36,978 bases of DNA from Planctomycetota bacterium (lineage in GTDB: Bacteria > Planctomycetota > Planctomycetia > Planctomycetales > Planctomycetaceae). This document shows positions 16,409 through 25,659 of the stretch, in pieces. A model generated the notes under the pieces. The model saw only the letters and a program-made list of their open reading frames with translations. It ran no database searches and was not told the origin of the DNA. Position 1 is the stretch's first letter, and each line of letters begins with the position of its first letter. Made by a program: the position numbers and the translations under genes. The stretch spans positions 1 to 36,978 of the forward strand of contig JAQBWV010000040.1 in NCBI GenBank assembly GCA_027624335.1, in the 5' to 3' direction.

Positions 16409-17326
16409 ATGGTCCACTCAAGAATGCTGCTGTTCCCCTTAGTACTGATGTTCGGAGTGCTGGCCTCGGAGACAGTACACGCTGAAGACGAGGCATCTGA
16501 CGGCAAGCTGAGGATTATCGCGTTTGGCGCTCACCCGGATGATGCCGAGTTTCAGATGGGCGGCGCCGCGATCAAATGGGCGAAGCTCGGCCATCATGTC
16601 AAACTCGTGTCGGTGACAAACGGTGACCTCGGCCACTGGGAAATTTCCGGAGGGCCGCTGGCGATTCGCCGGACGAAGGAAGTTCAGGAAGCGGCACGAC
16701 GAATGGGGACGTCCGTCGAAGTGCTCGACATTCACGACGGAGAATTGATGCCGTCGCTGGAGAACCGTCGCACAATTGCCAGGCTGATCCGCGACTGGAA
16801 TGCGGACCTCGTACTGGCTCATCGACCGAACGACTACCATCCGGACCACCGCTACACAGGAATCCTCGTTCAGGATGCGGCGTTCATGGTGGCTGTCCCG
16901 TTTTTCGTTCCAGACACGAAGCCACTGAAAAAGAACCCCGTCTTCATGTACTACCCGGACCGATTCAAGAAGCCTTACGCCTTTGAGCCGGACATCGCGA
17001 TTTCTCTTGACGATGTCTTCGAGAAAAAGGTTGATGCCGTCGACGCTCTTGTTTCGCAGGTTTATGAAGGCGGAGCGCTAGGGTCAGAAGAAACGTTGAT
17101 TCAACGTAAGGCTCACGATCCAGTGGCCCGTAAAGAAATTCTGCGCGATTCGTGGGGTCGGAGAAATGGTGGCATTGCGAATCTGTACCGTGATTCGTTG
17201 ATCGAATGGTATGGGCAGGAAGCTGGTGCTGCCGTGAAGTACGCTGAGGCCTACCAGGTCTGCGAATACGGCAGGCAGCCCTCAAAGGAAGAGCTGAAGA
17301 GGCTGTTTCCGTTCTTCGATAAGTAG
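16409..17326 (+). CDS. Exported PIG-L family deacetylase
   Basis: A 305-residue zinc-dependent N-deacetylase of the LmbE/PIG-L family, which removes acetyl groups from sugar amides such as N-acetylglucosamine conjugates. The zinc site is clear: His42-Pro-Asp-Asp45 in GAHPDDAEFQMGG, and the later HPDH at 144-147 in NDYHPDHRYTG. An N-terminal signal peptide (LLFPLVLMFGVLASETVHA) sends it out of the cytoplasm. The ATG at 16409 is close to AGGA; a second ATG at 16424 would shorten the signal peptide by five residues. It is flanked by a terminator-like hairpin upstream and a convergent gene downstream, so it is probably monocistronic. The physiological substrate is unknown. Confidence 0.93.
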   Translation: MVHSRMLLFPLVLMFGVLASETVHAEDEASDGKLRIIAFGAHPDDAEFQMGGAAIKWAKLGHHVKLVSVTNGDLGHWEISGGPLAIRRTKEVQEAARRMGTSVEVLDIHDGELMPSLENRRTIARLIRDWNADLVLAHRPNDYHPDHRYTGILVQDAAFMVAVPFFVPDTKPLKKNPVFMYYPDRFKKPYAFEPDIAISLDDVFEKKVDAVDALVSQVYEGGALGSEETLIQRKAHDPVARKEILRDSWGRRNGGIANLYRDSLIEWYGQEAGAAVKYAEAYQVCEYGRQPSKEELKRLFPFFDK

Positions 17327-17493
17327 CCTGTTCGCTGCTGGCCAATGTGCGTGTGCAACGACGCGATGCAAGATCCGCTGTGTGGTTCGCAGGGTGCGCC
17401 CAACAGTTGGCGAATCGGATGTTGTGTCTGCGGTTGCTGAAGACTCAATGTGGAACTGCCGTCGAAGTCTTCAAGCGTTTCTGAACCGCTGGC

Positions 17494-18486
17494 TCAGACC
17501 GCACCGGCGAGCCGCACCATTAGCAGTTCAATCTGACTGCGTTCGGGCAACCGGCTGCCGCCTTTGAGACCAGTCTCAGCTTCCAGCAGCCATGAAGCTA
17601 TCTTTGCTGCCTTCGGACGACCGATGCGTTTCAGATAACGACCAGCTGGGTCCAACTCGTTCGGAAAGGCGCCGGCCTGTTTCAAGGCCGCGTTGAGTTG
17701 AACACCGGTTCGGGAAAGTTCAGTGGCAACGGACATTTTTCGAAATACATAACCAATACCGCCGAGAATCCTGTGTGGCGACTCGCCGCTGTTGAGCAGC
17801 TTATCGAGTGCCGTGAGCGCATCGCCCAACCGTCCGTCCCGCACGGCGTCGGTCATGGCCCAGGTGGTTTCTGCTTTCCAGCCGCCGACCAGGCGCCGCA
17901 CTGCTTGAGCATCGATTGATGGTTGATCGCCGACGTACGACGCCAGTTTCGAGAGTTCCTGATCCAACAGCCCCAATGCTGATCCGGCGAGTTCGATCAG
18001 AAGCTGAACGGCATCGCGATCGATCTTCTTGCCATAGGATCGTTGAGCCGCATCCTGCACCCAGTTTACAAGAGCCGCGCCTTTGAGTTCCGAGCACTCG
18101 GCGACGAGACCGCTCTTGTTGATGATTTTGTAGAGCCGTGTGTTTTTTGCGAGCGTTTTGACGTCAAGGATCAGCACCGACTTCTTTGCCGGTTTCTCGG
18201 CGTATTTTTCCAGTGCGGGCCGATTAGCCGTCACAAAGTCGGACGCATCATCAATGACGACAACGCGCCGGTCTCCCCACATGGAAATCGTCAGCAACTC
18301 GTCGCGGACTGATTTCATGTCGATATCTTTGCCTGAGTAACGTGTTGGCGCGTCATCCTCATTCGGCAGTGCGACTTTCAGCAGCGCATTCGTTACTGCG
18401 GTTTTCAGCGCTAGTTCATCGCCGACCAGTGCAATGACGGATGCCGGTTCCTGCGGAACGGATTTCAGCAATTCTGTGGCGTGCAT
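17494..18486 (-). CDS. holA: DNA polymerase III delta subunit
   Basis: A 330-residue clamp-loader subunit that opens the sliding clamp during replication. The AAA+-like fold is recognisable from the order of blocks: ALVGDELALKTAVTNALL near the N-terminus (nucleotide-site remnant), WGDRRVVVIDDASDF, KSVLILDVKTLAKNTRLYK, and the helical middle ALGLLDQELSKLASYVG, followed by the C-terminal collar domain. Length fits bacterial HolA. ATG at 18486 gives the expected N-terminus; the frame is open to 18594, but that leader is basic and unlike the family. It is divergent from the phosphohexomutase-like gene and convergent with the PIG-L gene. Confidence 0.9.
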   Translation of the reverse strand: MHATELLKSVPQEPASVIALVGDELALKTAVTNALLKVALPNEDDAPTRYSGKDIDMKSVRDELLTISMWGDRRVVVIDDASDFVTANRPALEKYAEKPAKKSVLILDVKTLAKNTRLYKIINKSGLVAECSELKGAALVNWVQDAAQRSYGKKIDRDAVQLLIELAGSALGLLDQELSKLASYVGDQPSIDAQAVRRLVGGWKAETTWAMTDAVRDGRLGDALTALDKLLNSGESPHRILGGIGYVFRKMSVATELSRTGVQLNAALKQAGAFPNELDPAGRYLKRIGRPKAAKIASWLLEAETGLKGGSRLPERSQIELLMVRLAGAV

Positions 18487-18660
18487 GTTTTCAAAGAGTC
18501 CCAGACAAAGACGGTTTCGCAGGCGAATCGAGATTGACCGACCGATCCGAATTCCGGGAAGATTCCCCGCTCCGTCGAACTCTTCACGATTCACACTCGG
18601 AGAATAGTCTCAACGATCGAGTTTTGATTCAACTGGCGACACGATTCGAAAGCTTGCGGC

Positions 18661-20154
18661 ATGGACGCCGAAAACGAAATCTTTTCCAGCGACTCGCTGG
18701 ACGCACCATACCAACCTCCCCAATTGCGTTCAGTGGCGAGTGTGTCGGCGCAGGATCTCACGGCGACGGCAACCGATGCTGCTGGCGTTACTGACCGTTT
18801 GATGACAGGTCCTTTCGTCTGCTCGCCTGCCTCGACGGAATACCGCTGTCCGGGGGAGTCGCATTCGATTTCGCGAGCGATTCACTTATCGCGGCTTTCT
18901 GCTTTTTATCCAGCGTGTCGGCAATGCCAGCATCGGCACGACACAGGTCAGCTCAATCCTGAAACGGTCGAACGGATTCATCAGACGGAAGCTCGCGGGC
19001 GTCAGATCCCGATATTTCAACGCGACGGCGTTCGCGGTGTGTTCCTGAACAATCTGACTCCCGCGAAAGCCGGCAGAATTGCGGCGGCGTTCGCCAGTTT
19101 ACTCTGGCTGGACGTTCCACTGACGGGACTGATGAGCACAGTTGCCGGACGAGCGTCTGGAAAGCAACCTCGGCAGCCTTCACGAAGAGGCCCCTCGATT
19201 CTGGTGGGTTACGATGAGCGGTCGTCGTCGCCAGCAATTCTGTCATCGGTCATTGACGCCTTGAGAATGATGGGCTGCCCTGTCATTGATGTGGGGCTGG
19301 CGTCACGACCGTGCTTCGCGTTTTCCGTTGATCATCTGCAGGTGGCTGGGGGGCTGTTCGTCAGCGGTGCTGGCCATGGTGCATCCTGGTCAGGTCTCGA
19401 TCTGTATCGCGAAGGAGCTTCGCCGCTTTCGCTGGGAACGGGGCTTGAGGAAGTCCAGCAGAAATTCGAAGCCGGCGTCACACGTCCCACTCGAAGCGCC
19501 GCGTTCCAGAAATCGTTTCAGGCGGCGATCCCCTACGAAGCTGGCCTCTGGAAGCACTTTCACGCTCTGCGACCGTTGCGAGTTGTCTGCGCGGCTCGGC
19601 CACGTCCCGCACGGAAAACGATCCGTAAGCTGTTTTCAAAACTCCCGTGTGAACTGTCCGAAATTGAAACGGTCGCCGCAGTCAACGAACCTTTGAAGCA
19701 TGACATCCTGCTCGATCGAATCAGCAGTCGCGTCAGGCAGCGAAACGCGCACCTGGGAGTTTTGATCGACGACGACGGAGCACGATGCTGGTTCATCGAT
19801 AATCGGGGTCGACTTGTGGACTCTTTGGCGCTAACGGCCATGCTGGCTCGACAAGGTCGAATCGATCATCCGAATGCTCCCATCATCGCTGAGACGTCTG
19901 CCCTGGCAGCTATTCAGTCGTTGATCCCGGCAGTCGAACTGCTGGACGGAGGCGATTCCGCAGGTTCGATCAGTCGAATCATGCGGGAATCGAACGGATC
20001 ATTTGGCGGCGGACAATCCGACTGTTACTGGTTCCGCGAGTCCTTTCCAGCCTGCGATGCCATCCTGACACTCGCTCATGTCCTGCAGGGATTGAGCCGC
20101 AGCGACGCGTCATTCTCGGAAGCATTGCCGGATCCTGGAAACACGTCCCCATAA
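18661..20154 (+). CDS. Degenerate phosphohexomutase-like protein with N-terminal Cys/His cluster
   Basis: A 497-residue protein whose residues about 178-480 follow the phosphoglucomutase/phosphomannomutase layout but with altered active-site loops. GYDERSSSP (183-191) matches the substrate-loop block of domain 1. The phosphoserine loop, normally TASHNP, reads SGAGHG (235-240) and lacks the serine. The metal loop, normally DGDxDR, reads DDDGAR (370-375), losing the third Asp. The domain 3 sugar loop reads GGGQSD instead of GGEQSG. The N-terminal 170 residues hold FYPACRQCQHRHDTG, a possible metal site (Cys86, Cys89, His91, His93). It is unlikely to be an active mutase; a binding or regulatory role is inference. 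The start at ATG 18661 lacks a clear ribosome binding site, so the first 60 or so residues are uncertain. Confidence 0.75.
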   Translation: MDAENEIFSSDSLDAPYQPPQLRSVASVSAQDLTATATDAAGVTDRLMTGPFVCSPASTEYRCPGESHSISRAIHLSRLSAFYPACRQCQHRHDTGQLNPETVERIHQTEARGRQIPIFQRDGVRGVFLNNLTPAKAGRIAAAFASLLWLDVPLTGLMSTVAGRASGKQPRQPSRRGPSILVGYDERSSSPAILSSVIDALRMMGCPVIDVGLASRPCFAFSVDHLQVAGGLFVSGAGHGASWSGLDLYREGASPLSLGTGLEEVQQKFEAGVTRPTRSAAFQKSFQAAIPYEAGLWKHFHALRPLRVVCAARPRPARKTIRKLFSKLPCELSEIETVAAVNEPLKHDILLDRISSRVRQRNAHLGVLIDDDGARCWFIDNRGRLVDSLALTAMLARQGRIDHPNAPIIAETSALAAIQSLIPAVELLDGGDSAGSISRIMRESNGSFGGGQSDCYWFRESFPACDAILTLAHVLQGLSRSDASFSEALPDPGNTSP

Positions 20155-20455
20155 CTTCCCGAAAGCATGACATCCCTGAAATGTCAGGGTCTACGAATAC
20201 GGCATCACAGCTCGTCAGAGTTCGACGAACCACTCATCAGCCGAGTGAGGGCTTTCTCAGCGGCCGCGAAATCGGGACGAAGGGGTCTGGCAACAGTTCG
20301 ATCATTCTGAGGGCAACGGATTCGCGTCCAGAAAGAGATGGGAGTAGGATGATTCGACACTTTGGCCTGCATGTCTAGTTGGCAGCAGAGACTCTTCCAC
20401 ACCAACGATCGCCGGCGCGTCCTGGTCACGTTTCGGAAGCAGACTATTTCTGGCA
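20155..20455. other. Intergenic region before the metallophosphoesterase
   Basis: About 300 bp with no convincing gene. A perfect 6-bp hairpin, CCCTGA-AATG-TCAGGG (20174-20189), lies 20 nt after the preceding stop; there is no T tract, so it is only a weak terminator candidate. The remainder probably holds the promoter of the metallophosphoesterase gene, but I could not identify clear hexamers. Confidence 0.4.
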
Positions 20456-21166
20456 ATGAAAATCCTACTGCTCGCTGACATCCATTCGAACTGGCCGGCT
20501 TTGCAGGCGATCGACGAGTCCTTTGATGCGTGCCTTTTTGCAGGCGATCTTGTCGACTACGCCACTGATCCTGTGCCATGCATTGAGTGGGTCAGCAGGA
20601 ACGTTCACGCCGCCATCCGCGGCAATCATGACCATGCCGTCGCTCAACGAATCCCGGTGAAGAAGAAAACAGGCCTATCCAGACTGGCGGGTCTGGCTCG
20701 ACCGATTCACTGGGAAAAGCTCAGCTCATCCCAGTTGAAGTTTCTTGGACGACTCCCGGTTACGCGACGCGTTGAGCTCGACGGCAAAGTCTTCTACCTC
20801 GTTCACGCAACACCGCGAGACCCGTTCGACGAATATCTGAAGGATGATTCGGAAGGCTGGAAGACGCGCCTGCGAGGTGTCGACGCGGACTATGTCGTTG
20901 TCGGGCATTCACACACGCAGTTCTGCCTGGACGTTGGCGATACTCAGGTCATCAATCCTGGCAGTGTCGGACAGCCGCGAGACGGTGATCCCCGCGCGAG
21001 CTATTGCGTGATTGAGGACGGCGAAGTCTCATTCCGTCGCGTCGAGTACGACATCGACGAAACCGTTCGCAACATGAAGGAAAACGGCATCGACGGTCCG
21101 GTTCTGGAACTCGCCGAACACTTCCTGAAAACCGGCGGTCGCATGCCGCCTGGTCAGGGTCAGTGA
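20456..21166 (+). CDS. Calcineurin-like metallophosphoesterase
   Basis: A 236-residue cytosolic phosphoesterase of the YfcE/MJ0936-like type. The two-metal site is complete: Asp8 and His10 (ADIHSN), Asp31 (GDLVDY), Asn57 and His58 (GNHDH), and later VVGHSHTQF. The block INPGSVGQPRDGDP is typical of this subfamily of small phosphodiesterases. There is no signal peptide. The start is ATG at 20456. The substrate is not predictable; relatives hydrolyse phosphodiesters in vitro. It converges on the FG-GAP gene, with about 30 nt between the two stops. Confidence 0.93.
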   Translation: MKILLLADIHSNWPALQAIDESFDACLFAGDLVDYATDPVPCIEWVSRNVHAAIRGNHDHAVAQRIPVKKKTGLSRLAGLARPIHWEKLSSSQLKFLGRLPVTRRVELDGKVFYLVHATPRDPFDEYLKDDSEGWKTRLRGVDADYVVVGHSHTQFCLDVGDTQVINPGSVGQPRDGDPRASYCVIEDGEVSFRRVEYDIDETVRNMKENGIDGPVLELAEHFLKTGGRMPPGQGQ

Positions 21167-21199
21167 AAAAATCAGAGTCTTACATCTGAGTCATTCGGA

Positions 21200-22423
21200 T
21201 CAGCGTGTCGGATTTTCGTACCAGAACACTCCGAGATTCGCTCGCTCTTCGCAGGTGATGACGTCGAGATCGCCGTCCGCGTCGAGATCAAGCAGTTGAA
21301 TGAGGTCGTACTTGACGCCTTCGGGACCACTGATCGGTCGCACCTTGAGACCGTCGGAAGTCATGTCCAGCCAGACGACTCCGTGTCTGGCACCGACTGC
21401 CTGCTCACACGAGTAGATCAGATCTTCGTTGCCGTCGAGATTCACATCGGCACTTCGAATGGATTTTCCAGTTCCGAGTTTGTCGCCCGGTAATTCGATC
21501 GTATGACTGACCCAGCCGGGACCTTCGAACTGGAGGGCAGCTTGAGAACCGCGGACCGTGTCAGCTGGCTGAAACCGGATCAGGCCCGCAGGCTTCACTG
21601 CCGACAGGATGGCAGGAACAGCGTTGTGAGAACTCAGCACGTCGAGAAACATATTTTCGCGACTGGTGCCACCGATTGAATGATCGATCCAGGCACTACC
21701 TGTGGCCGCGGCTTCCTTGCCGGGATTCTCCAGCCAGAGCACTCCGCGTTTTGCTCCCTTGCGATCAGAGGCGACAATATCCAGGTCTCCATCTGAATCC
21801 ATGTCGTGCGCGACCAGTGACATGATCCAGCCGGCATCACGGAGGCGATGGTACTTCCACGCAGCGACGTTTCGCGGATCGATGGGCGATTCCAGCCATC
21901 CGATCGAAGCGTTGTCACCTTTGGAACTGACGATCAGATCGATTCCGTTTCGATCGTCAACATTCATCGGCAATGCAAACATCCACGACTGCTGGTTTGC
22001 GGTACAAGGCACGGACTGAGTTGTCCACGGCTTCTCGTCCAGGTATTGATCCGCTGACTTCGGGGCCCAGTGAAAGAACATCGTGCGTGTCCTGCCTTCG
22101 CACGAACTGACCACGTCGGCAGCGCCGTCGCCGTCGAGGTCCGCAAAGACGGCATCTTCCGGCGACTTTACTTTGCCAACCGTCACTGCCGGCCATGGTG
22201 CGGCGGCCTTCGTCGGTCCCGGATTCAGGTATACCCGGATGATTCCGCCCTCTTCCCAACCGGTCGTAATGTCGAGATGCTCATCGTTGTTCACGTCGGC
22301 CATGCGAACGCCGTCGGCTCCTTGAGACGAATTGTCGATGGTATGTCGCAGCCACGGTTCGGCAGCGTGGCTGCAGGAAACGCAGAGCACGAGTGTTACG
22401 ACGATTGTGGATATGACTCTCAT
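21200..22423 (-). CDS. Exported FG-GAP/VCBS repeat protein
   Basis: A 407-residue secreted or surface protein probably forming a beta-propeller. After a signal peptide (MRVISTIVVTLVLCVSCSHA; the second Cys could also be a lipobox) there are several repeats with the calcium-binding pattern DxDxDGxxD, such as MADVNNDEHLDI, FADLDGDGAADVV, HDMDSDGDLDIV, SADVNLDGNEDLI and LDLDADGDLDVI. The spacing suggests about six or seven blades. ATG at 22423 is chosen because AGGT lies 7 nt upstream; the frame is open five codons further. It lies downstream of fmt on the same strand. Such proteins are abundant in planctomycetes and no specific role can be given. Confidence 0.9.
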   Translation of the reverse strand: MRVISTIVVTLVLCVSCSHAAEPWLRHTIDNSSQGADGVRMADVNNDEHLDITTGWEEGGIIRVYLNPGPTKAAAPWPAVTVGKVKSPEDAVFADLDGDGAADVVSSCEGRTRTMFFHWAPKSADQYLDEKPWTTQSVPCTANQQSWMFALPMNVDDRNGIDLIVSSKGDNASIGWLESPIDPRNVAAWKYHRLRDAGWIMSLVAHDMDSDGDLDIVASDRKGAKRGVLWLENPGKEAAATGSAWIDHSIGGTSRENMFLDVLSSHNAVPAILSAVKPAGLIRFQPADTVRGSQAALQFEGPGWVSHTIELPGDKLGTGKSIRSADVNLDGNEDLIYSCEQAVGARHGVVWLDMTSDGLKVRPISGPEGVKYDLIQLLDLDADGDLDVITCEERANLGVFWYENPTR

Positions 22424-22490
22424 GAGATTACCTGCCAACGCTGAGTATGAGGTGGGAAACGGTTCTCAAGTAACGAACTCGCCGCAGCCA

Positions 22491-23453
22491 TCAGTCTGCC
22501 TGGTCGGGCAGTTCAAACCGATTACCGGATGTGATTGTGTGGCCGTTGAGAAACTCGACAGGACTCATCGGTCGCTTACCTTCGGGCTGTACGGTGAGCA
22601 ATTCCACGCTGCCGTCCTGGGTTCTGACGAAGATCCGTTTTCTGTCGACGACTTCGACGGTTCCTGGGTCTCCACTGACCAATCGATCTGACGTCTCGAC
22701 ATCGAGCACCAGCATGCGTATCGCATTGTCTCCGACGTGCAGAATTGTCGAGGGCTTCGGCCACGGCTGGACGCCACGAATGTGGCAGCCGACCAACCGC
22801 GACGATTTCTGCCAGGGGATAACTCCATCCGTCTTCGTCAGACGCGGCGCTTTTGTGACGAGAGTTCCATCCTGAATGGTTTCCGTGGCAGTTCCGGCTG
22901 CCAGGTCGTCGATAATCTGGCAGGTCAGCGGCACGGCAAGTGTAGCCAGTCGGTCCTGCAGATCTCCGTACGATTCATTGTCGCCGATGGCCGTCTTCAA
23001 GACTCCCAGTACCGGCCCGGCGTCGAGTTTTGGTTCGATGCGAAAGATCGTGATGCCGGTTTCGGTCTCGCCGTTGATAATGGCAAACTGAATCGGTGCC
23101 GCGCCGCGATACTTCGGAAGCAGCGACGCATGAATGTTGATGGCACCGAGTCTGGGTATGCTCAGCAGATCCGCCGACAGGATCTGTCCGTACGCGGCAG
23201 TGACGAACAGGTCCGCATCGAATTCCCTCAGACGTTCCAGCGATTCCGGCTCGTTAGCTTTTACTGGCTGAAATACGGGAGTGCCGTGTTTGATGGCCAG
23301 CTCTTTCATCGGGTTGACGTGATGATGATGCCCTCGCCCGGTGCGGTCGGGTTGCGTTACCAGCCCAACGACCGTGTGCGATGTTTCATACAAACCCTGG
23401 AACGTTGACAGAGCAAACGATCCGGTTCCCAACATAACCAGACGCAACGACAC
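22491..23453 (-). CDS. fmt: Methionyl-tRNA formyltransferase
   Basis: A 320-residue enzyme that formylates initiator Met-tRNA using 10-formyltetrahydrofolate. Catalytic residues fall at the classic positions Asn106 and His108 (INIHASLLPKYRGAAPIQ) and Asp144 (KLDAGPV), which strongly supports both identity and start. The start is GTG at 23453 with GGGAG 8 nt upstream, giving MSLRLVMLGTGSFAL; the longer frame to 23531 does not fit the family. The C-terminal OB-like domain (about 205-320) is present. It usually neighbours def, which is absent here; instead it sits between a methyltransferase gene and an FG-GAP gene. Confidence 0.96.
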   Translation of the reverse strand: MSLRLVMLGTGSFALSTFQGLYETSHTVVGLVTQPDRTGRGHHHHVNPMKELAIKHGTPVFQPVKANEPESLERLREFDADLFVTAAYGQILSADLLSIPRLGAINIHASLLPKYRGAAPIQFAIINGETETGITIFRIEPKLDAGPVLGVLKTAIGDNESYGDLQDRLATLAVPLTCQIIDDLAAGTATETIQDGTLVTKAPRLTKTDGVIPWQKSSRLVGCHIRGVQPWPKPSTILHVGDNAIRMLVLDVETSDRLVSGDPGTVEVVDRKRIFVRTQDGSVELLTVQPEGKRPMSPVEFLNGHTITSGNRFELPDQAD

Positions 23454-23569
23454 ACGCGACTCCCTGAGTTGAAGATCGACCCGAAACAACCAGCAGTGTG
23501 AAGACTCTAGCCGGGGGAGTTGTTGCGTCAAACAGTCTGATTCGACATCGCACTGATTAGGTGATCGTT

Positions 23570-24205
23570 TCAGTAGAGATCTTCCGGGTCGCCTTCTTTG
23601 CGGCGAATTCTCACGTCGTCCAGCTGAGTGTAAGTCAGTAAGAGTGCTCCTTCCGCAGCGCAGTAGTCGAACAGCCGTCCGGTGGCGTCTTCCTCGCTCG
23701 GCCAGGGATAGCAGAACACCACGTCGAATTCGTCGAGGCCGATCTGCAGTTCGTCGTAGGCGTCGTTGGCTCCGTCGTCCTGAACGAATCCTTCGAGATC
23801 GAAGTCTCCGCCGGAAGCTTCGTTGGCTCCCTCCGGAATGTAGCTGCCCAGAGCGAACTCGACCGGCAGGTAATGGGCGTCTGCCAGGTCTCTGGCGGCA
23901 TCGACGAGTGATTCTTCGATTTCAATTCCGCATGCGTCAAATCCAAGTTGCGAAGCGAGAGAAGCAACGACTCCGAAGCCGCTGCCCCACTCGCAGAACA
24001 GTCGCCCCGGAGCGAGGTTGTGCTGCACGACGGCTCGTAGCGCGTAATAAGCCGCGACAAAATCTGAAGGGACAAAACCTCCCGGACGGACTCGACTGTG
24101 ATTCAGATAGTCTTCGGTGCGAATGTTGGCCTCGTGCAGAAACTTTTCGATCGACCTTGGGATTTTCGACCGTTCGATGATGATTTCAACGTCAACAAGT
24201 GCCAC
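23570..24205 (-). CDS. Class I SAM-dependent methyltransferase-fold protein
   Basis: A 211-residue cytosolic protein with a Rossmann-like methyltransferase core. Motif I is CEWGSGFGVVASLASQLG (about 70-87), followed by the acidic end of strand 2 in CGIEIEES. The later FDVVFCYPWPSEED fits the motif IV position. The middle is unusually acidic (a stretch near 125-155 rich in Asp, Glu and Gly). The start is GTG at 24205 with GGAG about 10 nt upstream. Upstream is the membrane protein gene (75 nt) and downstream fmt. The substrate is unknown, and the C-terminal half is not typical of any methyltransferase I recognise. Confidence 0.78.
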   Translation of the reverse strand: MALVDVEIIIERSKIPRSIEKFLHEANIRTEDYLNHSRVRPGGFVPSDFVAAYYALRAVVQHNLAPGRLFCEWGSGFGVVASLASQLGFDACGIEIEESLVDAARDLADAHYLPVEFALGSYIPEGANEASGGDFDLEGFVQDDGANDAYDELQIGLDEFDVVFCYPWPSEEDATGRLFDYCAAEGALLLTYTQLDDVRIRRKEGDPEDLY

Positions 24206-24280
24206 AGAATATGCTCCGGAATCGCAGGTCGTGAGGTTGTGCCGTCTTTCGCCGCGAAGCGGGATGCGATCGAAAGCTGT

Positions 24281-25594
24281 CTATGGGGCGTCCAGAGACG
24301 CAGGCGGTGACGAGGAATCAGCCTCGCCGGGTGAATTGCCGATCGGAGTTTCCGCTGCATCGGCAGTGAGCGACGACTTCAACGGCCAGTCGGTGACTGC
24401 GTCGAGCGGCGTTCCGTCATCAGAATGTCGCAGCAGGAAGTAGGTGACGGTTGTTGCCGACCAGAAGAATGAGGGACCGAAGCCAGCGAGCATCACAGCA
24501 GGAATGCCGATCCAGACAACGATAGCGATGCCCGCGATAGAGTCCGGCCAAGCGAAAGCGACTCGGTTGGTGAGAGTTGCTTCCAGACTCGCAGCGACGG
24601 AAACCGAAGCGTTAAAGACGGACGGTGACGATTCAACCAGTTCAGTGCCGTAGCCACGCGAGATGGCATTTGCTCCGAGTGAAATCGTCAGTCCAATTAG
24701 AATAGCGACAACGAATCGCGAGACGGCAAAAATCGACAGACTGACGATTGCCAGTAGTCCCGCGTTCCACGGCCGATCTATCAGGTATCCGAAGCCGCGA
24801 CTGAGTCCATCGAATCCGTCGCTGTCTTCCGTGCTGATCGCCGCGATCATGAGCGGCCACCCTGTTGCAATTCCGACCAGCAGCATGGTCATCAGGAATC
24901 CGCAGAACAGCACGAGTCCCCATCCGATGCCGAGCGCCGCCGCTCCGATCGATGGAACAAACGAAGCGAGACATCCCATCAGCCAATTGAATCCCTGCAG
25001 AATCAGAACGGCACTCAGTGGCAGCAAAGGGGCAATCAGGCAGGCGAGCAGCTGGCGGCGGGAGAACCTGAACGCCTCGCGAATGCTGATGCGTTTCGTG
25101 GTGGCGAACTGGAGGGCATTCATTCGGCACAGGGCTCCGCCGATCAACGACCAGACGATGAGCGCCCACAGAAGCTGCGTCCAGACACAGGCCAATGTTG
25201 ACCACGAGTTGCCGGCTTGAAAGAGAACTCGACCCGGCTCAATCAGAGTTCGGATCGGTGTGAGCAGCGAGATTGCAGCGGCGTCCCAGGAAAGCCAGTC
25301 GAGCGACGCTCGCTGCGGCAGAATCCCCGCATAGGACAGCCCACGCTCAACGAGGCTAACTTCGGGAGAGAATCCGTGAATCCGAATCGAGAAACTATTA
25401 TTCGCAAATGGCAAAGTCTGGATTAACCAGTCACCGGCCAGGAGCAGTGCGAGAGCGGCGCCACCCAGCAGCATCTTGCGAGGGTCGATCGCCAGGCCAG
25501 CAGCGCGAAGGAGATGCAGGGGCGGAAACAGAGTCCGCAGATCATTTGACGAAGAAGTCACCGCAGCGTCCTGTGAGGTTGTTCTCGTTGCCAT
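24281..25594 (-). CDS. Polytopic membrane protein of unknown function
   Basis: A 437-residue integral membrane protein with about seven or eight hydrophobic segments, for example MLLGGAALALLLAGDWLI, LACVWTQLLWALIVWSLIGG, LLACLIAPLLPLSAVLIL, the long LGIGWGLVLFCGFLMTMLLVG stretch, LLAIVSLSIFAVSRFVVAIL and AIVVWIGIPAVMLAGFG. I see no catalytic motif and do not recognise the family. The chosen ATG at 25594 begins a hydrophilic leader (MATRTTSQDA). An alternative TTG at 25663 would overlap the preceding stop by 4 nt and add 23 residues. It directly follows the tetra-haem gene, so it may anchor or serve that system. Confidence 0.75.
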   Translation of the reverse strand: MATRTTSQDAAVTSSSNDLRTLFPPLHLLRAAGLAIDPRKMLLGGAALALLLAGDWLIQTLPFANNSFSIRIHGFSPEVSLVERGLSYAGILPQRASLDWLSWDAAAISLLTPIRTLIEPGRVLFQAGNSWSTLACVWTQLLWALIVWSLIGGALCRMNALQFATTKRISIREAFRFSRRQLLACLIAPLLPLSAVLILQGFNWLMGCLASFVPSIGAAALGIGWGLVLFCGFLMTMLLVGIATGWPLMIAAISTEDSDGFDGLSRGFGYLIDRPWNAGLLAIVSLSIFAVSRFVVAILIGLTISLGANAISRGYGTELVESSPSVFNASVSVAASLEATLTNRVAFAWPDSIAGIAIVVWIGIPAVMLAGFGPSFFWSATTVTYFLLRHSDDGTPLDAVTDWPLKSSLTADAAETPIGNSPGEADSSSPPASLDAP

Positions 25595-25659
25595 CGTGCT
25601 CAGAAACTGCCAGCCGGAGATGGTTCCAATGGAATATTCAAACAAGGCGGAAACGGTCT

